Of a stretch of 64,000 nt of DNA, positions 22,922 through 34,604 are shown one piece after another. Both the position numbers and the translations under genes were made by a program. Position 1 is the first letter of the stretch. Every line of letters starts with the position of its first letter. The notes below the pieces were generated by a model that was given only the letters and a program-made list of their open reading frames with translations, ran no database searches and was not told where the DNA came from. Source of the DNA: Liolophura sinensis (lineage: Eukaryota; Mollusca; Polyplacophora; Chitonida; Chitonidae); NCBI RefSeq assembly GCF_032854445.1, contig NC_088306.1, positions 27,687,764 through 27,751,763 of the forward strand, given 5' to 3'.

Positions 22922-24637
22922 TGGTATTATACATACGCCTCCACTAGCTTATGCAACTCAAGTTCATGTACAAGGCTTTCACATAAATGTGACAAGAAAA
23001 TGACCAAGTTGCATTCAGCATCGCCATAATCGGCAAAACCATCTTGACATCCATAAACAGTACCTTCAAAAACAAAACCAGAAACTAATAATTAGATTTC
23101 TTAATTTGCTGACAAAACATTGTATTGGGCAACATAATCTATTAAATAGCTTGGCAGGCAAGGGCAGACAGGCTATATATCTCAGCAACCTGAAGGCAGT
23201 CCTCTAGGAAGGGGGAAATACTTAATAGTTCCGATCAATCTCAAGCTCCATAAAGCAGAACAAATCCAGAGCAAAATGAGCGTGGGCTTGGCTACAGGGT
23301 CTGGTGCTGCGTAACTAGTAAACCGTTGATTGGTCTCAACGGACATGAACCAATACCACAAAGCAATACTTCATACTGTAAGGACAATGACAATAGAATT
23401 ACATTTATGACCAGTGATAAGCGCAAGAGCAAACAACTCCGCGTTTTTATTGTGTAACAAACATTGCTACCCTATTAAACCACAAATGGTGCAAAGGCAA
23501 CACTGATACATATACTGTGGGGAAGCATGACTTCACAATCTTTACCCAAGAGTGTAAACGAAAAAAGAAAAAAAAAAGTAAATTAAATCTAGGCATCGTA
23601 ACAGACATTCATATACAAAATGTCAACCGCAAAGGACATTTAGGGCATTTCCATTCAATTTTCCTTAAGAAGATTTAGGCAAATACAACTCTAAGGTCAT
23701 AGTGATGTCGAATACTCAGCCTTCTCGGCGGCCACAGCTAGCAGCATTAAACATGCATGAGTGAACAGTTTTAAGGTGTTATTTACTGAAACCTTAACAG
23801 ACATTTTGCTATACTTTCTCCCCCTGAAGCAAATTTCCTGCTTTCCCCTTCCCCAAACTATTTTAATGAATGAATTAAATGTACATTTAATGAATTTGTA
23901 CATAAGCATATTAATGCTGACGGGGCTTAATTTTCGACGGGAATAACTCCTCTTCGACAACTACCAGATTCGTGTAAAAAAAATACTCCGACACAGAGAT
24001 GATTTTTTTGTTTTTCGCGACAAAAATTACAATGCTTCTGATCGCTAAAGTAATAACCATGAAATCCATAAAACTGACAGGTTAAGAACCTTATACCAAT
24101 GTCAAATATTTAATACATTTCCTATGAGGCATAACTGAACGCTCGCATTTTTCATCCGTATCCGCAAATCAATCTGATATACTTGTAGACCTGTTGTGAC
24201 ACTTATCTTCCATTGAATTCTGAGTATAAAACGACGGTTACGCAGCTTAGTTCATGGACCTTTGCTGACCTCTTACAGCTTAAAATGGGAAATCATATAC
24301 ATGAATTAATGAATCCAAAGTGAAACTGCTCAGGAACATGCAGAATTAAAAATAAATTGGCCAATTTTGGAAATTACAACTGGGAGAATTCAATTTTGAA
24401 TGCATGTATACAATTCCGTCTACATTAAATCAATACTGGCTCAACATGAAATGACGATAAAAAAAGTGAAAACGAATATGTGTGATTCTAGCCATGAAAT
24501 GTACTTAATGACAAGATTGAGGTAGCCCAAAATGCTGCCTTACTTGTTTATTCAGACATTTATATACACCTAAATGTCCCATCTAACTGTCCCATCTAAC
24601 TGAAAGCAAGGGAAGGCCCCATGAGCTGGGCATGGTT

Positions 24638-24703
24638 ACATCTGTCTGAAGGTCATCTGTCTGAAGGTCATCTGTCTGAAGGTCTGAAGGTCATCTGTCT
24701 GAA
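24638..24703. repeat. 15-bp tandem array
   Basis: Four units of CATCTGTCTGAAGGT, with one partial (CTGAAGGT) inserted. Confidence 0.9.
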
Positions 24704-24850
24704 GAATATCATTTCACACCATCTGGCCAGAAAAAAATTGTTATTTAAACCTTGGGCTGGGGTGGGTGAGAACACAGTGTTCTGGCTTTAATGCCACAAT
24801 GTGATGCAAGTTGCAAAGTTGCAAAACAGGATTTGCACTGGTCAGTATGA

Positions 24851-24921
24851 TTTTTTTTTTTTTTTTTTTGATTGGTGTTTTACGCCGTACTCAAGAATAT
24901 TTCACTTATACGACGGCGGAT
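24851..24921 (-). mobile_element. Very short 5'-truncated SINE-A with target-site duplication
   Basis: Only about 54 bp of SINE-A 3' end plus an 18-base T-run (A tail on the minus strand). Reads TGATTGGTGTTTTACGCCGT and ends at TACGACGGCGGAT. Flanked by GGTCAGTATGA at 24840-24850 and 24922-24932. Confidence 0.93.
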
Positions 24922-27013
24922 GGTCAGTATGAATATGTTAATAAATATCAATTGTGTTATGCACAAGAACAATTTTCCTGACATGACTAGAGTTATGTTT
25001 TCGAGTGAGGGAAGCCAGGCAAAGTTATGGGATTTGAAACATTTAACTTAGCCTACTAGCTTTAGTACTGTGACAAATAAGGAAATGACTTTGCTGCATG
25101 TTATACATGGAAAATTGTCTTGGTCTCCATAAAAACACTTTTGCTTACTTGGACAGGACAATGACACCCAAATTATGTACCTTAAATGATTTAAAATTTC
25201 ACCAATAAAAATGCATTTTAGAGACAAATAACTGTCTTACAGTCCTATGTTTGGTCTTGCTAAAAACACTGTAGGATATCATCCTTCCAAACAAACTTTA
25301 AAGCAACTCCCTAAAATCAATAAAAAACTCTCAGAATCAGGAAAAAGGAGCAAGTTAGTTGCGAAAGAAATTTTTGGCCATTTAGAGGTTATTACCAAAA
25401 TACTACAGCATACGGAAGCAAATCATCCTGGTTCCTTCTCTTGAGATAGGACACTTATGATATACTTGTTAAAATATTACTGCCTCTGGTCCGTCAGATC
25501 TTCATGGCTGATATTACAAGTGGCATAGGGTTTGGAAACTCATCTATTATTTACTCCCATATATCATTTTTTGTCACCCTCGGGAAATTTGCAGGATTAC
25601 ATCAAACTGTATTCAACATACCTAAGCTAAATCTACGACGACATTTCACATTCCTGCAATTATCTTTAGTGCTTTCTTTTTTTTTTCTTATCCGCCCTCT
25701 CGTATCTTTTTCGTGGCAGATGTGAGCACCGGTTGCGAATGTGTTCCGGAATAATTTCAGATCTCATGCTTCGATAAACCATACGCATTTCTGTAGGTAT
25801 AAATAATCAATAACCCTCCATCTTGCCAAATTCCCATTATTTCAATAGCTTAGTCTCTCGGGGATCAGGACTCCTCAGGAAACTTCTAGTCACGCAACAA
25901 CAACATCTGTGTTCTCTGCTCAGAGGTGTTGACATAGGATGTAATAATGTTTTGCCACCCCTGGAGAGGAGAGCTTGACAGTGAGAGAGATCCATCACAG
26001 GAAGTGTGTTGCTCAGGACAACCTCCTGATGTAGACACACACACCACTACAACTACTTCACTAAACACTCTCTTCACCAAGGTAAAAAAAAAAAAAAAAA
26101 CACACTTCAAACAGCGGCAAATTCCAGATCAAGGAGAGAGGCCTGAACCTCTGGGACTTCAAAACTTAATAGACAGCAACGTGAGAGACTTGTGACGTGC
26201 CCTTGTATCAATTAAAGCAGGTCTACTTCTACACTCAGAAACAGAATGTGGGTGTATTTTTTTTCCATTCCACCACTGAACCTCCAAATGAAATCACATG
26301 TACATATCAAAGTAACCAATAACTATCAGCCATTCTGTCACACTGGATTCTACTTAAATCTTTTCGTCATCTGACACAGAACGAAACTTTTAAAAAATTT
26401 GATTTTTTAATTTGAAAAACAACCATGCTACTAAAAACTATATAAAATTTAGATCAAGTGTTGCAAAGTCAATTTCAAAACATCAATCGCATTTTTTCCC
26501 CTGAAATTATTTGCATGTCTCTTAATTCAATTCATACACAAGTAAATTTTAAAAAAATTCTCATTTAAATGGCAAATTTTTACACCAGAATGTGAACAAT
26601 TCAGTTACAAACAAGATTAATCACAAGCCTTAAAAATATTTTGTTAAAAAGGAATTCTACAATTTCCTTTCAAGACACCATCCACAGGCACTTCCAAAGC
26701 AACCAGAAATTCATAACCCCATGAGAAGCCTGGCTTATACCAATAAAATATCTCCTGAGAAAGAGCCAAGAGAAATGAAGAGCACCCAAAACCCGGCAGG
26801 AAATTAACTTTCTCTGCCTCAGCCAGCAAAATGATTGACTTTCACACATGTGAAGTGGTCACAATTTGAGGGTAGCCAAATTAAACACCAAACTCCTGAC
26901 ATGAGGACACTGAAGCCAACAGCCCATTTAATGAAGAACAGCAACTCTTATCCTTTAAGCCATGGAAACTTGTGCTATATACGTTGCTGCAGCAACCGAC
27001 CAAGTGACCATCA

Positions 27014-27062
27014 AAAAAAAAAAAATAAATAAAAAAAAAATAAAAAATAAAAAAAATAATAA

Positions 27063-27093
<31 letters not shown>
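27014..27093 (+). repeat. A-rich / AAT microsatellite
   Basis: Poly(A) with T interruptions grading into (AAT)n. No SINE body is recognisable before it. Confidence 0.9.
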
Positions 27094-27171
27094 ATGCTAC
27101 ACTCCACATCATGTCCTGTAGAAAGGTACAGTACAGCCAGATCCTGACCATCAATTCTATGTCCACTGTGG

Positions 27172-27258
27172 GGGCCTCCGTGGCTCAGTCGGTTAGCGCG
27201 CTAGCGCAGCGTAATGACGGCGTAAAACACCAATCAAATAAATAAATAAATAAATAAA
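27172..27258 (+). mobile_element. Internally deleted SINE-A with target-site duplication
   Basis: The first ~46 bp of the tRNA-like head (GGCCTCCGTGGCTCAGTCGG, GCGCGCTAGCGCAGCGTAAT) is joined directly to the 3' tail CGGCGTAAAACACCAATCAA and (ATAA)n. About 180 bp of body is missing. Flanked by TATGTCCACTGTGG at 27158-27171 and TATGTCCATTGTGG at 27259-27272. Confidence 0.93.
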
Positions 27259-27270
27259 TATGTCCATTGT

Positions 27271-27312
27271 GGCCGGAGGATACACAGTCCATTATGCGAT
27301 CCTCCGGCCATC
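27271..27312. repeat. GC-rich inverted repeat
   Basis: TGGCCGGAGGAT and ATCCTCCGGCCA form a perfect 12-bp stem with a ~17-nt loop, directly beside the SINE-A insertion. It is strikingly GC-rich for this sequence. Function unknown. Confidence 0.85.
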
Positions 27313-28030
27313 GTATCCAGACCCTCGGCCGACCCTCAGCGGACTGTCGGCACACGACCATTAAATGTTTTCACGCTAAATACAGGCCGATTTCCTGTAA
27401 GCCCTCATGTCTGTTATGAACACTCTGATGGCTCGCAGCATATTAACTTACAAACAGATTTCGCATAAAGTTCGAGTTTTAATAGCTTACTGTTTGGGAC
27501 CCCAGCTGTTTTGGTCACCGTCACCATACACACCGTTCTCTTGATTACAGGGGATTCAAGTTCGTACCGTGCGTCTCGAGTATATGATATTTTGCTTTAA
27601 TTACTTCACTAATTATTAAACAACAAGCTTACTTAAAGGCATTTATTGCAGAGTTATGTGCTGACAAATATATGAATATGCGACACACTGCTTCCCCTGA
27701 AGTCCGCCGCGCTGTACAAGACGGTTCTATTAGTGCAATTCCAAACCCACTTGTGCTGTTACTTTAGATTAGCCCAAATAATTACCTTTCACTAAATATC
27801 ATCCTCGCCTTTGCACGTGTTATGTTCAAGATCGGCAATGAAGTTCTAAAAATTTACAAGTGTTTCACCAAACGTTTGGTAAAAGACAAAACTGCCATGT
27901 AAATAACATTGCAAGTTTTTAATAAAATAAACAGCTAGAGGATTTGCCATTTATGTCCTGCACAACTCAAAAAATTAGTTGCAGAATTGATACCCGTTTT
28001 CTAATCTGGAACATAAGTCGGAGTGAGTTT

Positions 28031-28273
28031 TGCACATTGCTTTGATGCTGTCTACATTGCACATTGCTTTGATGCTGTCTACATTGCACATTGCTTTGAT
28101 GCTGTCTACACTGCACACTGCTTTGATGCTGTCTACACTGCACACTGCTTTGATGCTGTCTACATTGCACACTGCTTTGATGCTGTCTACATTGCACATT
28201 GCTTTGATGCTGTCTACACTGCACACTGCTTTGATGCTGTCTACATTGCACATTGCTTTGATACTGTCTACAT
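28031..28273. repeat. 27-bp minisatellite, 9 copies
   Basis: Unit TGCACATTGCTTTGATGCTG + TCTACAT (27 nt). The main variants are CACATTG/CACACTG and TACATTG/TACACTG. As a multiple of three it is open in several frames on both strands. These repeat ORFs are not evidence of genes. Confidence 0.95.
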
Positions 28274-28497
28274 TCCAGCTCAAAGCTATTGCATCCTGAC
28301 AAGACGATCATAAACATACACAGGTATATTGGTTACAACGCTGTGTCTTTCAGTATCAAATTCATGCATTTCAGGATATGCATTTGAATGAATCAGATAA
28401 AGGCTAACATTGAAGTGACCAGGAAGGACAACCATTTAGAAGCCACTAGCTGCATGCATCACCAATGTTCATATCAATAACTGTATTTTCCCTACAA

Positions 28498-28612
28498 TTT
28501 ATTTATTTATTTGATTGGTGTTTTACGCCATACTCAAGAATATTTCACTTATACAACGGCAGCCAGTATTAAGGTGGGAGGAAGCCGGGCAGAGCTTCGG
28601 GGAAACTCACAA
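28498..28612 (-). mobile_element. 5'-truncated SINE-A
   Basis: ATTTATTTATTTGATTGGTG leads into TTTTACGCCATACTCAAGAA and AGCCGGGCAGAGC, then ends at GGGGAAACTCAC before the tRNA-like head. Tail is (ATTT)n on the plus strand. I found no clear target-site duplication. Confidence 0.88.
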
Positions 28613-28839
28613 AAGCAAATAAAGGGAATAAAGTATTGCTTTTGGTGCTGAAACTTACATTTTCCCAGCAAGATATCATCCTATCTTCCACACAAACCTC
28701 AAAACACATACTTTTATTCAAAATCAATATAACTCTCGGAAAAAAGAAAACATTGTAACTTCTTAATCATGGACAAACCTAATCTTATTAGTTGTCTAAT
28801 GAAATGAAGCTCTTGAAAACACAAAATTAATGATCTTAC

Positions 28840-28917
28840 CTCCACAAGCTGATAGTAGTAATTATCAACAATTTTGTAATAGTAGAACAAGTTATCTTCC
28901 TCCTCATCAGGCTTCAT
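28840..28917 (-). CDS. Possible small exon, unproven
   Basis: Minus-strand stretch of 78 bp (26 codons, phase 0-0) reading MKPDEEEDNLFYYYKIVDNY, then YYQLVE. It has a strong donor GAG|GTAAGA and an AAG acceptor preceded by a weak pyrimidine stretch. The phases would allow insertion between exons 7 and 8 without breaking the frame. The acidic and Tyr-rich sequence matches nothing I recognise in the family, and a chance GTAAGA next to a short open stretch is easily found in 41 kb. I list it only because its phase symmetry is compatible with an alternative cassette. Confidence 0.15.
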
Positions 28918-31900
28918 CTTGGTAAAATCCCAGCAATTTGCACTGGCGCCCAATCACACAAATAATCGCATTCAATATGGGGTTGGTTCCTTTTCTTTTT
29001 ATATCACAGATAAATTAAATTGATTTTCCCACAGTTAGCAGGAATGATAACAGTTATGTCACACCTTACACAGCTTCTCATCCAATTTTTTCTCTCCAAA
29101 ATCCAAATCCAATAAAACCTCAAGAGAGTTCTGATAACGGAAAGTTTTTCTGGCTTTCCTACAAAACGAGCAATCCCTTTGAGGAAATTAACAGAGTTCC
29201 CTAGAACTCCCGATCGTCAAATCAAAACTTAGGGGTCACCTTTTTGAGTGTTTTTTGTTTTTATCCCCTTACTCCTTTTCGATCCTTTCAATCTGTTAGC
29301 CAGTTTGGGTTTTCACAGCTCTGAGGAACAGCGAGATTCAGCTCCTGGTATCAATGCATAAATCCCAGTGAAACAAAGATAACCTGGGAAACTGAATCTA
29401 ATTTCAAATCTCTGAGAGGGCTGAGGTAATTATAATGACGCGATAAGTGGGTATTGGCTGAGCACAGACTGGCAGCTATGTAGATAACACTTCTCTCCCA
29501 TATCCACCAGTTTCACTACACAGGACAAGTCACCAGGCTAGCCAGTCTTATCCTACACACAGCTCTACTCAGCTACTATATAGTGAATTATGAGGCAACA
29601 GGTTCATTGATACTTAATTACATTTGCCAATTAGGCTAGGGTACCAGGTGGGGGGGGGGGGGGCTGGGGTTGATGGGGAGAGGGTTAGCAACAATAACAA
29701 GGCAGGCTGTTACAAGACCTAGCAGATTAGGCCCCCCTCAACTCTGACTTCAGTGGACAGTGTGATTGACAGGTGGGAGGAACCAGGTGGGGTACAGGTG
29801 ACAGCTCTGCTAACACATTCAACCTCTACCCCTGAATCACTCAGCTTTCCCCTCCACCTGATTATGCTTAACCATAGCAGACTTTATAAAATTAATAATT
29901 TTGGTTTAAATCTGCACAGAGTTTGTTATTAATGGGCAAACCACATGTGCATATTTAATTATTTTCACATGTAAATATAACCAACAATATTTCTGTATTA
30001 AAGGAAGCTTTTGAATGACGATAGAAATGAATATGTAATACATAAAATTCAATTATAAAGTTAATAAATAAATAATATATTAATGTATAAATAAATCAAA
30101 CTTAATTTAACTTGTTCCAGTGCAATCTCTGGTTAGTGTTATTATGATACCCTACACGGAGCAATCCAGATGAATGGAGCCTTGGACTTCTTGGCACAAG
30201 GCTAACACTTAAACATCAAAAGATCTTCCAATGGAAATATCAGTCAACGAGACAGAATGTATAAGCAAGTGGGCTGGGGGTTGGTGGGGAAGAGCATTGA
30301 CGTTCTGCGCTGGCTACAACTCCACGTGGTGGCACAGCAAAACCTCTGTGATGGCACGCAGCCGAATGGCAACAGAATCAATACGAGTAGCGTGGCGCAC
30401 GACGTTATGGGCCAACTTCTGTTCTTGGGACCTGAGTTATACTGGCTAGAAGGTTCGGCGCGAGACTAAGCTTAATACCCTGGTCTCTTGGAGCAGAAGA
30501 ACTGGTACCACTGCCACCAAACACTGACAAATCCCATCAGGAGATATGAGCAGCGGACAGTATAATCTCATTTCTAGCCACAGAGACATTATCACGATTC
30601 CAGCTTCCCCGGCGGTCCGCCTTGCATTCCTCCGAAGCTACCCGCGGAACACATTAGCTTGGGGATGGAGTGTTGTGGTATCAGCTATGTGGTTCCTGGT
30701 ACTGTATATCCCGACGATATGGATTTTCCAACAGGCATAAAATTGATAGACACCCTTAAGAGGTGTATCAACATGGTCCATACATCACAAAGTCATGAGC
30801 CGGCAATTTTAACACACAGACGCTGTTATACATACTGACAACTCGTCTGAATACACATGTAGCCTTAGTGGTTTGGTTTGAAACTCCCTGTAGTGGTATC
30901 GGACAGAAAACTCCTGTAGCACTAAACACACACAAAGAGAGGGACCAGCTACAGCAAACTATGAAAGTTCCATCACTCAGTGAAACAGGATGAGGAGCAG
31001 CACATCCTGTACATCCTGTGAAGGATATGTCCAGCAACAATGTTATGTCCACACAAGCCAAGCTGTCACCGGCATTTAGTCCGCATTATTCATAGCCAGT
31101 TGTCTGTGGTCAGATCCCTAGGCTGACCCATTACTGTTAATAGATGATAACAAAGTGGTTGTCAATGGCCAGTGGACAATGACAGCTTGGGGGTCACCTC
31201 TTGAATTACACAGTAGAGTCCTTCAGTGCTCTAACCATCAGATCAGCTGTTACACAGGGCCACAATCCTTGAACTGCCTCTACTAGCTAGTAGTACATAT
31301 ATGTAGCTCCCCGTCAGGAATAGCTAGGCCACATGCCCGAGCTTCACCCCCAAGACAAGTTCATGTACCACAGGACTTCACAATCACAATGCAGTTGGCT
31401 GTAGTAAAACCACTTGCCTGTTCTAATCCCTGTCTCCTGAACAATGCCTGGCTCGCTCAGGGTAATGACCGTCCCCTCTCGGCTCTACCTTAATTGGCTA
31501 TGCAAAATGGAGGGTGGAGAGTTTTGAGTTCAGACCATGAGCACTAATTGCTCTCGACAAGTTAATGGTGGGTTGTATCATGCAGCAGAGAATATTTCCG
31601 AGAGCTGCTCCTTGAGCTTGTAGTTGAGTAACATCCTCAGGTATCCAATACTGTTGTAACTGATAACTTGATATCACTCCAGGAGCAGTCCTGCTCGATT
31701 GCATACAATACTGCTAGCATCCTTTAATATGCAGACGGACAGACGATGGAGAAAATAATGGACCTGTCGAAACATGAAACTAATATCCACCTTGTTCTTA
31801 GCCGGAAAAGAATTGTCCGTCAAAAAGCATCTCTTTTCTCTCTCCTTTTATTTTTTTTTTCCTTTCGGTGCAACTGAAGCCAATTGTTGACTGGGAAAAA

Positions 31901-32917
31901 AGGGTATTAATCTCCAAACTTTGACAAATTTGACATACGGCCAGAGACTGGGCGTGGTTTTTACGGCGGCAGACAAATGGCAGCAGGAATAGGTTACTGT
32001 TATATGGAGTCTGTGGCTAATGCAACGGAGGAGCGAGAACACGGGCGCACTTATTCACTGATGTCAATTTCCAATAAATCCTAGTATTGGACTCATAAAG
32101 TTCTACATTCTACCGCACAAGACAATACACAGCAAAACAAACAGCGAAGTGGTCACACCCGCCTTAAATTTGCGACAATTTAACTGGAAATTGAAACAAG
32201 ACTATTGATGCACTATTCTATAGTCTTGGGTACACATATATAGTGTGCTGGCGGGTATTACAAAAAAAAAAAAAACAGTAATACAACACAGTGGCACTTT
32301 CTTCCAAATAATCTGGGTATTGTTCTAGAGGTGCTGGGCTGATACAGGATACTCTGTACTGTCCCTGAGAGGTCCTGAAGCTCTGTATTGTACTGTAAGG
32401 TGAGCTGTGTTAACCTCCTACCACTGCAGGCTCACTGATCAGGGGTGTTTCTGTAGGGGCTTCCCTCACTCTCCACTAGCCTCATTCAACTGGGGCTAGA
32501 CTGATGCTCATCCTGGCCGCCCTCCACAGCTGTCGCATGTTCCGTCCTCTGATTGGTCAGCAGCTCTGGCTTCCCAGTGATTCAATAAGAGAGGGTCCCA
32601 AAGGGGGGGGGGGGGCATCCTATGAATACCCTCACTGAGGGGTAACACACTGGAGCCAGGGAGAAGTGGTCTCAAGTTAGCTGATACAAAGGGTGGAGCC
32701 AGGAGACAAACTGAGCACCTGCTGCCACAATTAAAATACCGGCTAGCATCATAATAAAAACAGTCTCTCGACTTGATACTAGTGCAACTTTTGATTGCCT
32801 TTTCTTTGTCATGATGAGATAAATGATTAGATGGGTGCAATAACTTTGAATTTCCTGCTTCAGTATCAAAATACAAACAAAAAGATGATATACTGCATGA
32901 AAGGGCTTCAATTTATG

Positions 32918-33536
32918 CTAGGTCAAATGATGTAAGATCAAAGACAGTCGTCGGGTAAGAGTACAGTGACAAGGTAAAAGCTAGGTTAAATGATGCCAGA
33001 TCAAAGACAGTTGTCAGGTAAGAGTACAGTGACCAGGTAAAAGCTAGGTCAAATGATGGAACACCAAAGACAGTTGTCAGGTAAGAGTACAGTGACCAGG
33101 TAAAAGCTAGGTCAAATGATGCAAGACCAAAGAAAGTCGTCGGGTAAGAGTACAGTGACCCAGGTAAAAGCTAGGTCAAATGATGCAAGATCAAAGGCAG
33201 TTTTCAGGTAAGAGTACAGTGACCAGGTAAAAGCTAGGTCAAATGATGGAACACCAAAGACAGTTGCCAGGTAAGAGTACAGTGACCAGTTAAAAGCTAG
33301 GTCAAATGATGCAAGATCAAAGGACAGTCGTCGGGTAAGAGTACAGTGACCAGGTAAAAGCTAGGTCAAATGATGCAAGATCAAAGGCAGTTTTCAGGTA
33401 AGAGTACAGTGACCAGGTAAAAGCTAGGTCAAATGATGCAAGACCAAAGAAAGTCGTTGGGTAAGAGTACAGTGACAAGGTAAAAGCTAGGTCAAATGAT
33501 GCAAGACGAAAGAAAGTTGTCGGGTAAGAGTACTAC
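32918..33536. repeat. 63-bp minisatellite, about 10 copies
   Basis: The unit runs CTAGGTCAAATGATGCAAGA, TCAAAGACAGTTGTCAGGTA, AGAGTACAGTGACCAGGTAA, AAG (63 nt). Most units contain AGGTCA and a (G)ATCAAAG motif; two or three carry ACACCAAAG instead. The CAGGTAAGAGT in each unit looks like a splice donor on the plus strand, the non-coding strand of the host gene. Variant forms (GTCGTCGGG versus GTTGTCAGG versus GTTTTCAGG) recur in a mixed order. Confidence 0.95.
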
Positions 33537-34449
33537 CACAAGGTACCTTAATTAGAACCTATCAGTGCTGAATAATCAAGTTTTCCAAAAAAGCAATGGT
33601 AATTAAAACCTCTGAACAACGAATGTAACAAACACCAGGTAACATCTGTTCATTTAAAAAAAAAATCATCTACAGAAGAAAGCTGTGATGATAAAAGTGT
33701 TCACAGATGTAAATGTATTGATATAAACAGATACACACAAGTGAAACAAAATTGTTATGGCAGTGATAACTGGGACTTTAATATCTAGGAATCTAATACA
33801 AGTATGTACCAATAAATACGTTGAACACATTTAAAAGGCTACAGAATATAGAACAGCTAACATATTCCACAAGAAGAAAATCTCTCAGCAAGTTTGTGGA
33901 GGATATATGATTTCATTGTTTCCTCACACATCAACTATCTGGATATTTCTGTTTTCTCTGCTTGATGCTCAAGACACTTTCGAGACAGCACACCATCATC
34001 TGAAATTATGCCCTGCTCGTTCCAGCAGATGGTGAGTATAAACATTGCATCATAAAGCCATCAGATTTCTGCCCATCTACATATTTAATACCTGCCAGAG
34101 TCAAGTGGAGCTTATCAAATTACAGTCAGAGGAGAGACAAGAATTCCTGAAGTGCACTGAATAATAGATGAGAACAAAGGCGTCGAGTCAACACATGACC
34201 ATCTGCTGTATTACCGGGACATGCACGGGCGGGAGGGACAGGGAGAGAAGGAGAGGGTGGACAAGGCTATGGACCCACACATCATTAAGGGATAGGAGAC
34301 AGGGTCTTCAGACTGATATCTACAGGCCCTACATTAAAGCCTGTACGTACAATAGGCTGCAGGGACAGACAGGCTTAATTGTTGTGTCCTGAATAAAAAG
34401 CCTGAGGTAAAATTTTAATGTCACATTGGCAGTATTTCATTCATATAGT

Positions 34450-34604
34450 GGTGATGTTATGGTCTGAGTTTTATCAACTCGGTGATGTTATGGTCTGAGT
34501 TTTATCAACTCGGTGATGTTATGGTCTGAGTTTTATCAACTCGGTGATGTTATGGTCTGAGTTTTATCAACTCGGTGATAATATGGTCTGAGTTTTTATA
34601 AACT
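34450..34604. repeat. 31-bp minisatellite, 5 copies
   Basis: Unit GTGATGTTATGGTCTGAGTT + TTATCAACTCG (31 nt). Four units are nearly identical and the last carries GATAATATGG. The low divergence suggests recent expansion. Confidence 0.95.

Larger units (their letters stand above)
17599..28299 (-). other. Left part of the ~41 kb intron
   Basis: Contents are a SINE-A trace (17.78 kb), R1 and R3 copies (19.9-20.4 kb), a full SINE-B (20.42 kb), a CTGT/CCTG microsatellite (22.72 kb), a 15-bp array (24.64 kb), two short SINE-A copies (24.85, 27.17 kb), an A/AAT tract (27.02 kb) and the 27-bp array (28.03 kb). Stretches 18.0-19.9, 20.8-22.7, 23.0-24.6 and 25.0-27.0 kb hold nothing I can name. Confidence 0.7.

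Noticed and set aside
22670-23029. Cys-rich peptide ORFs at the CTGT/CCTG tract, resembling small Cys-rich secreted proteins
   Set aside because: Simple-repeat translation. Cys/Val alternation follows from TGTGTG, and the opposite strand is open as well.
28023-28317. Four overlapping ORFs with 9-residue repeats
   Set aside because: The 27-bp unit is a multiple of three, so any stop-free unit gives an ORF in that frame. No start context, splice sites or homology.
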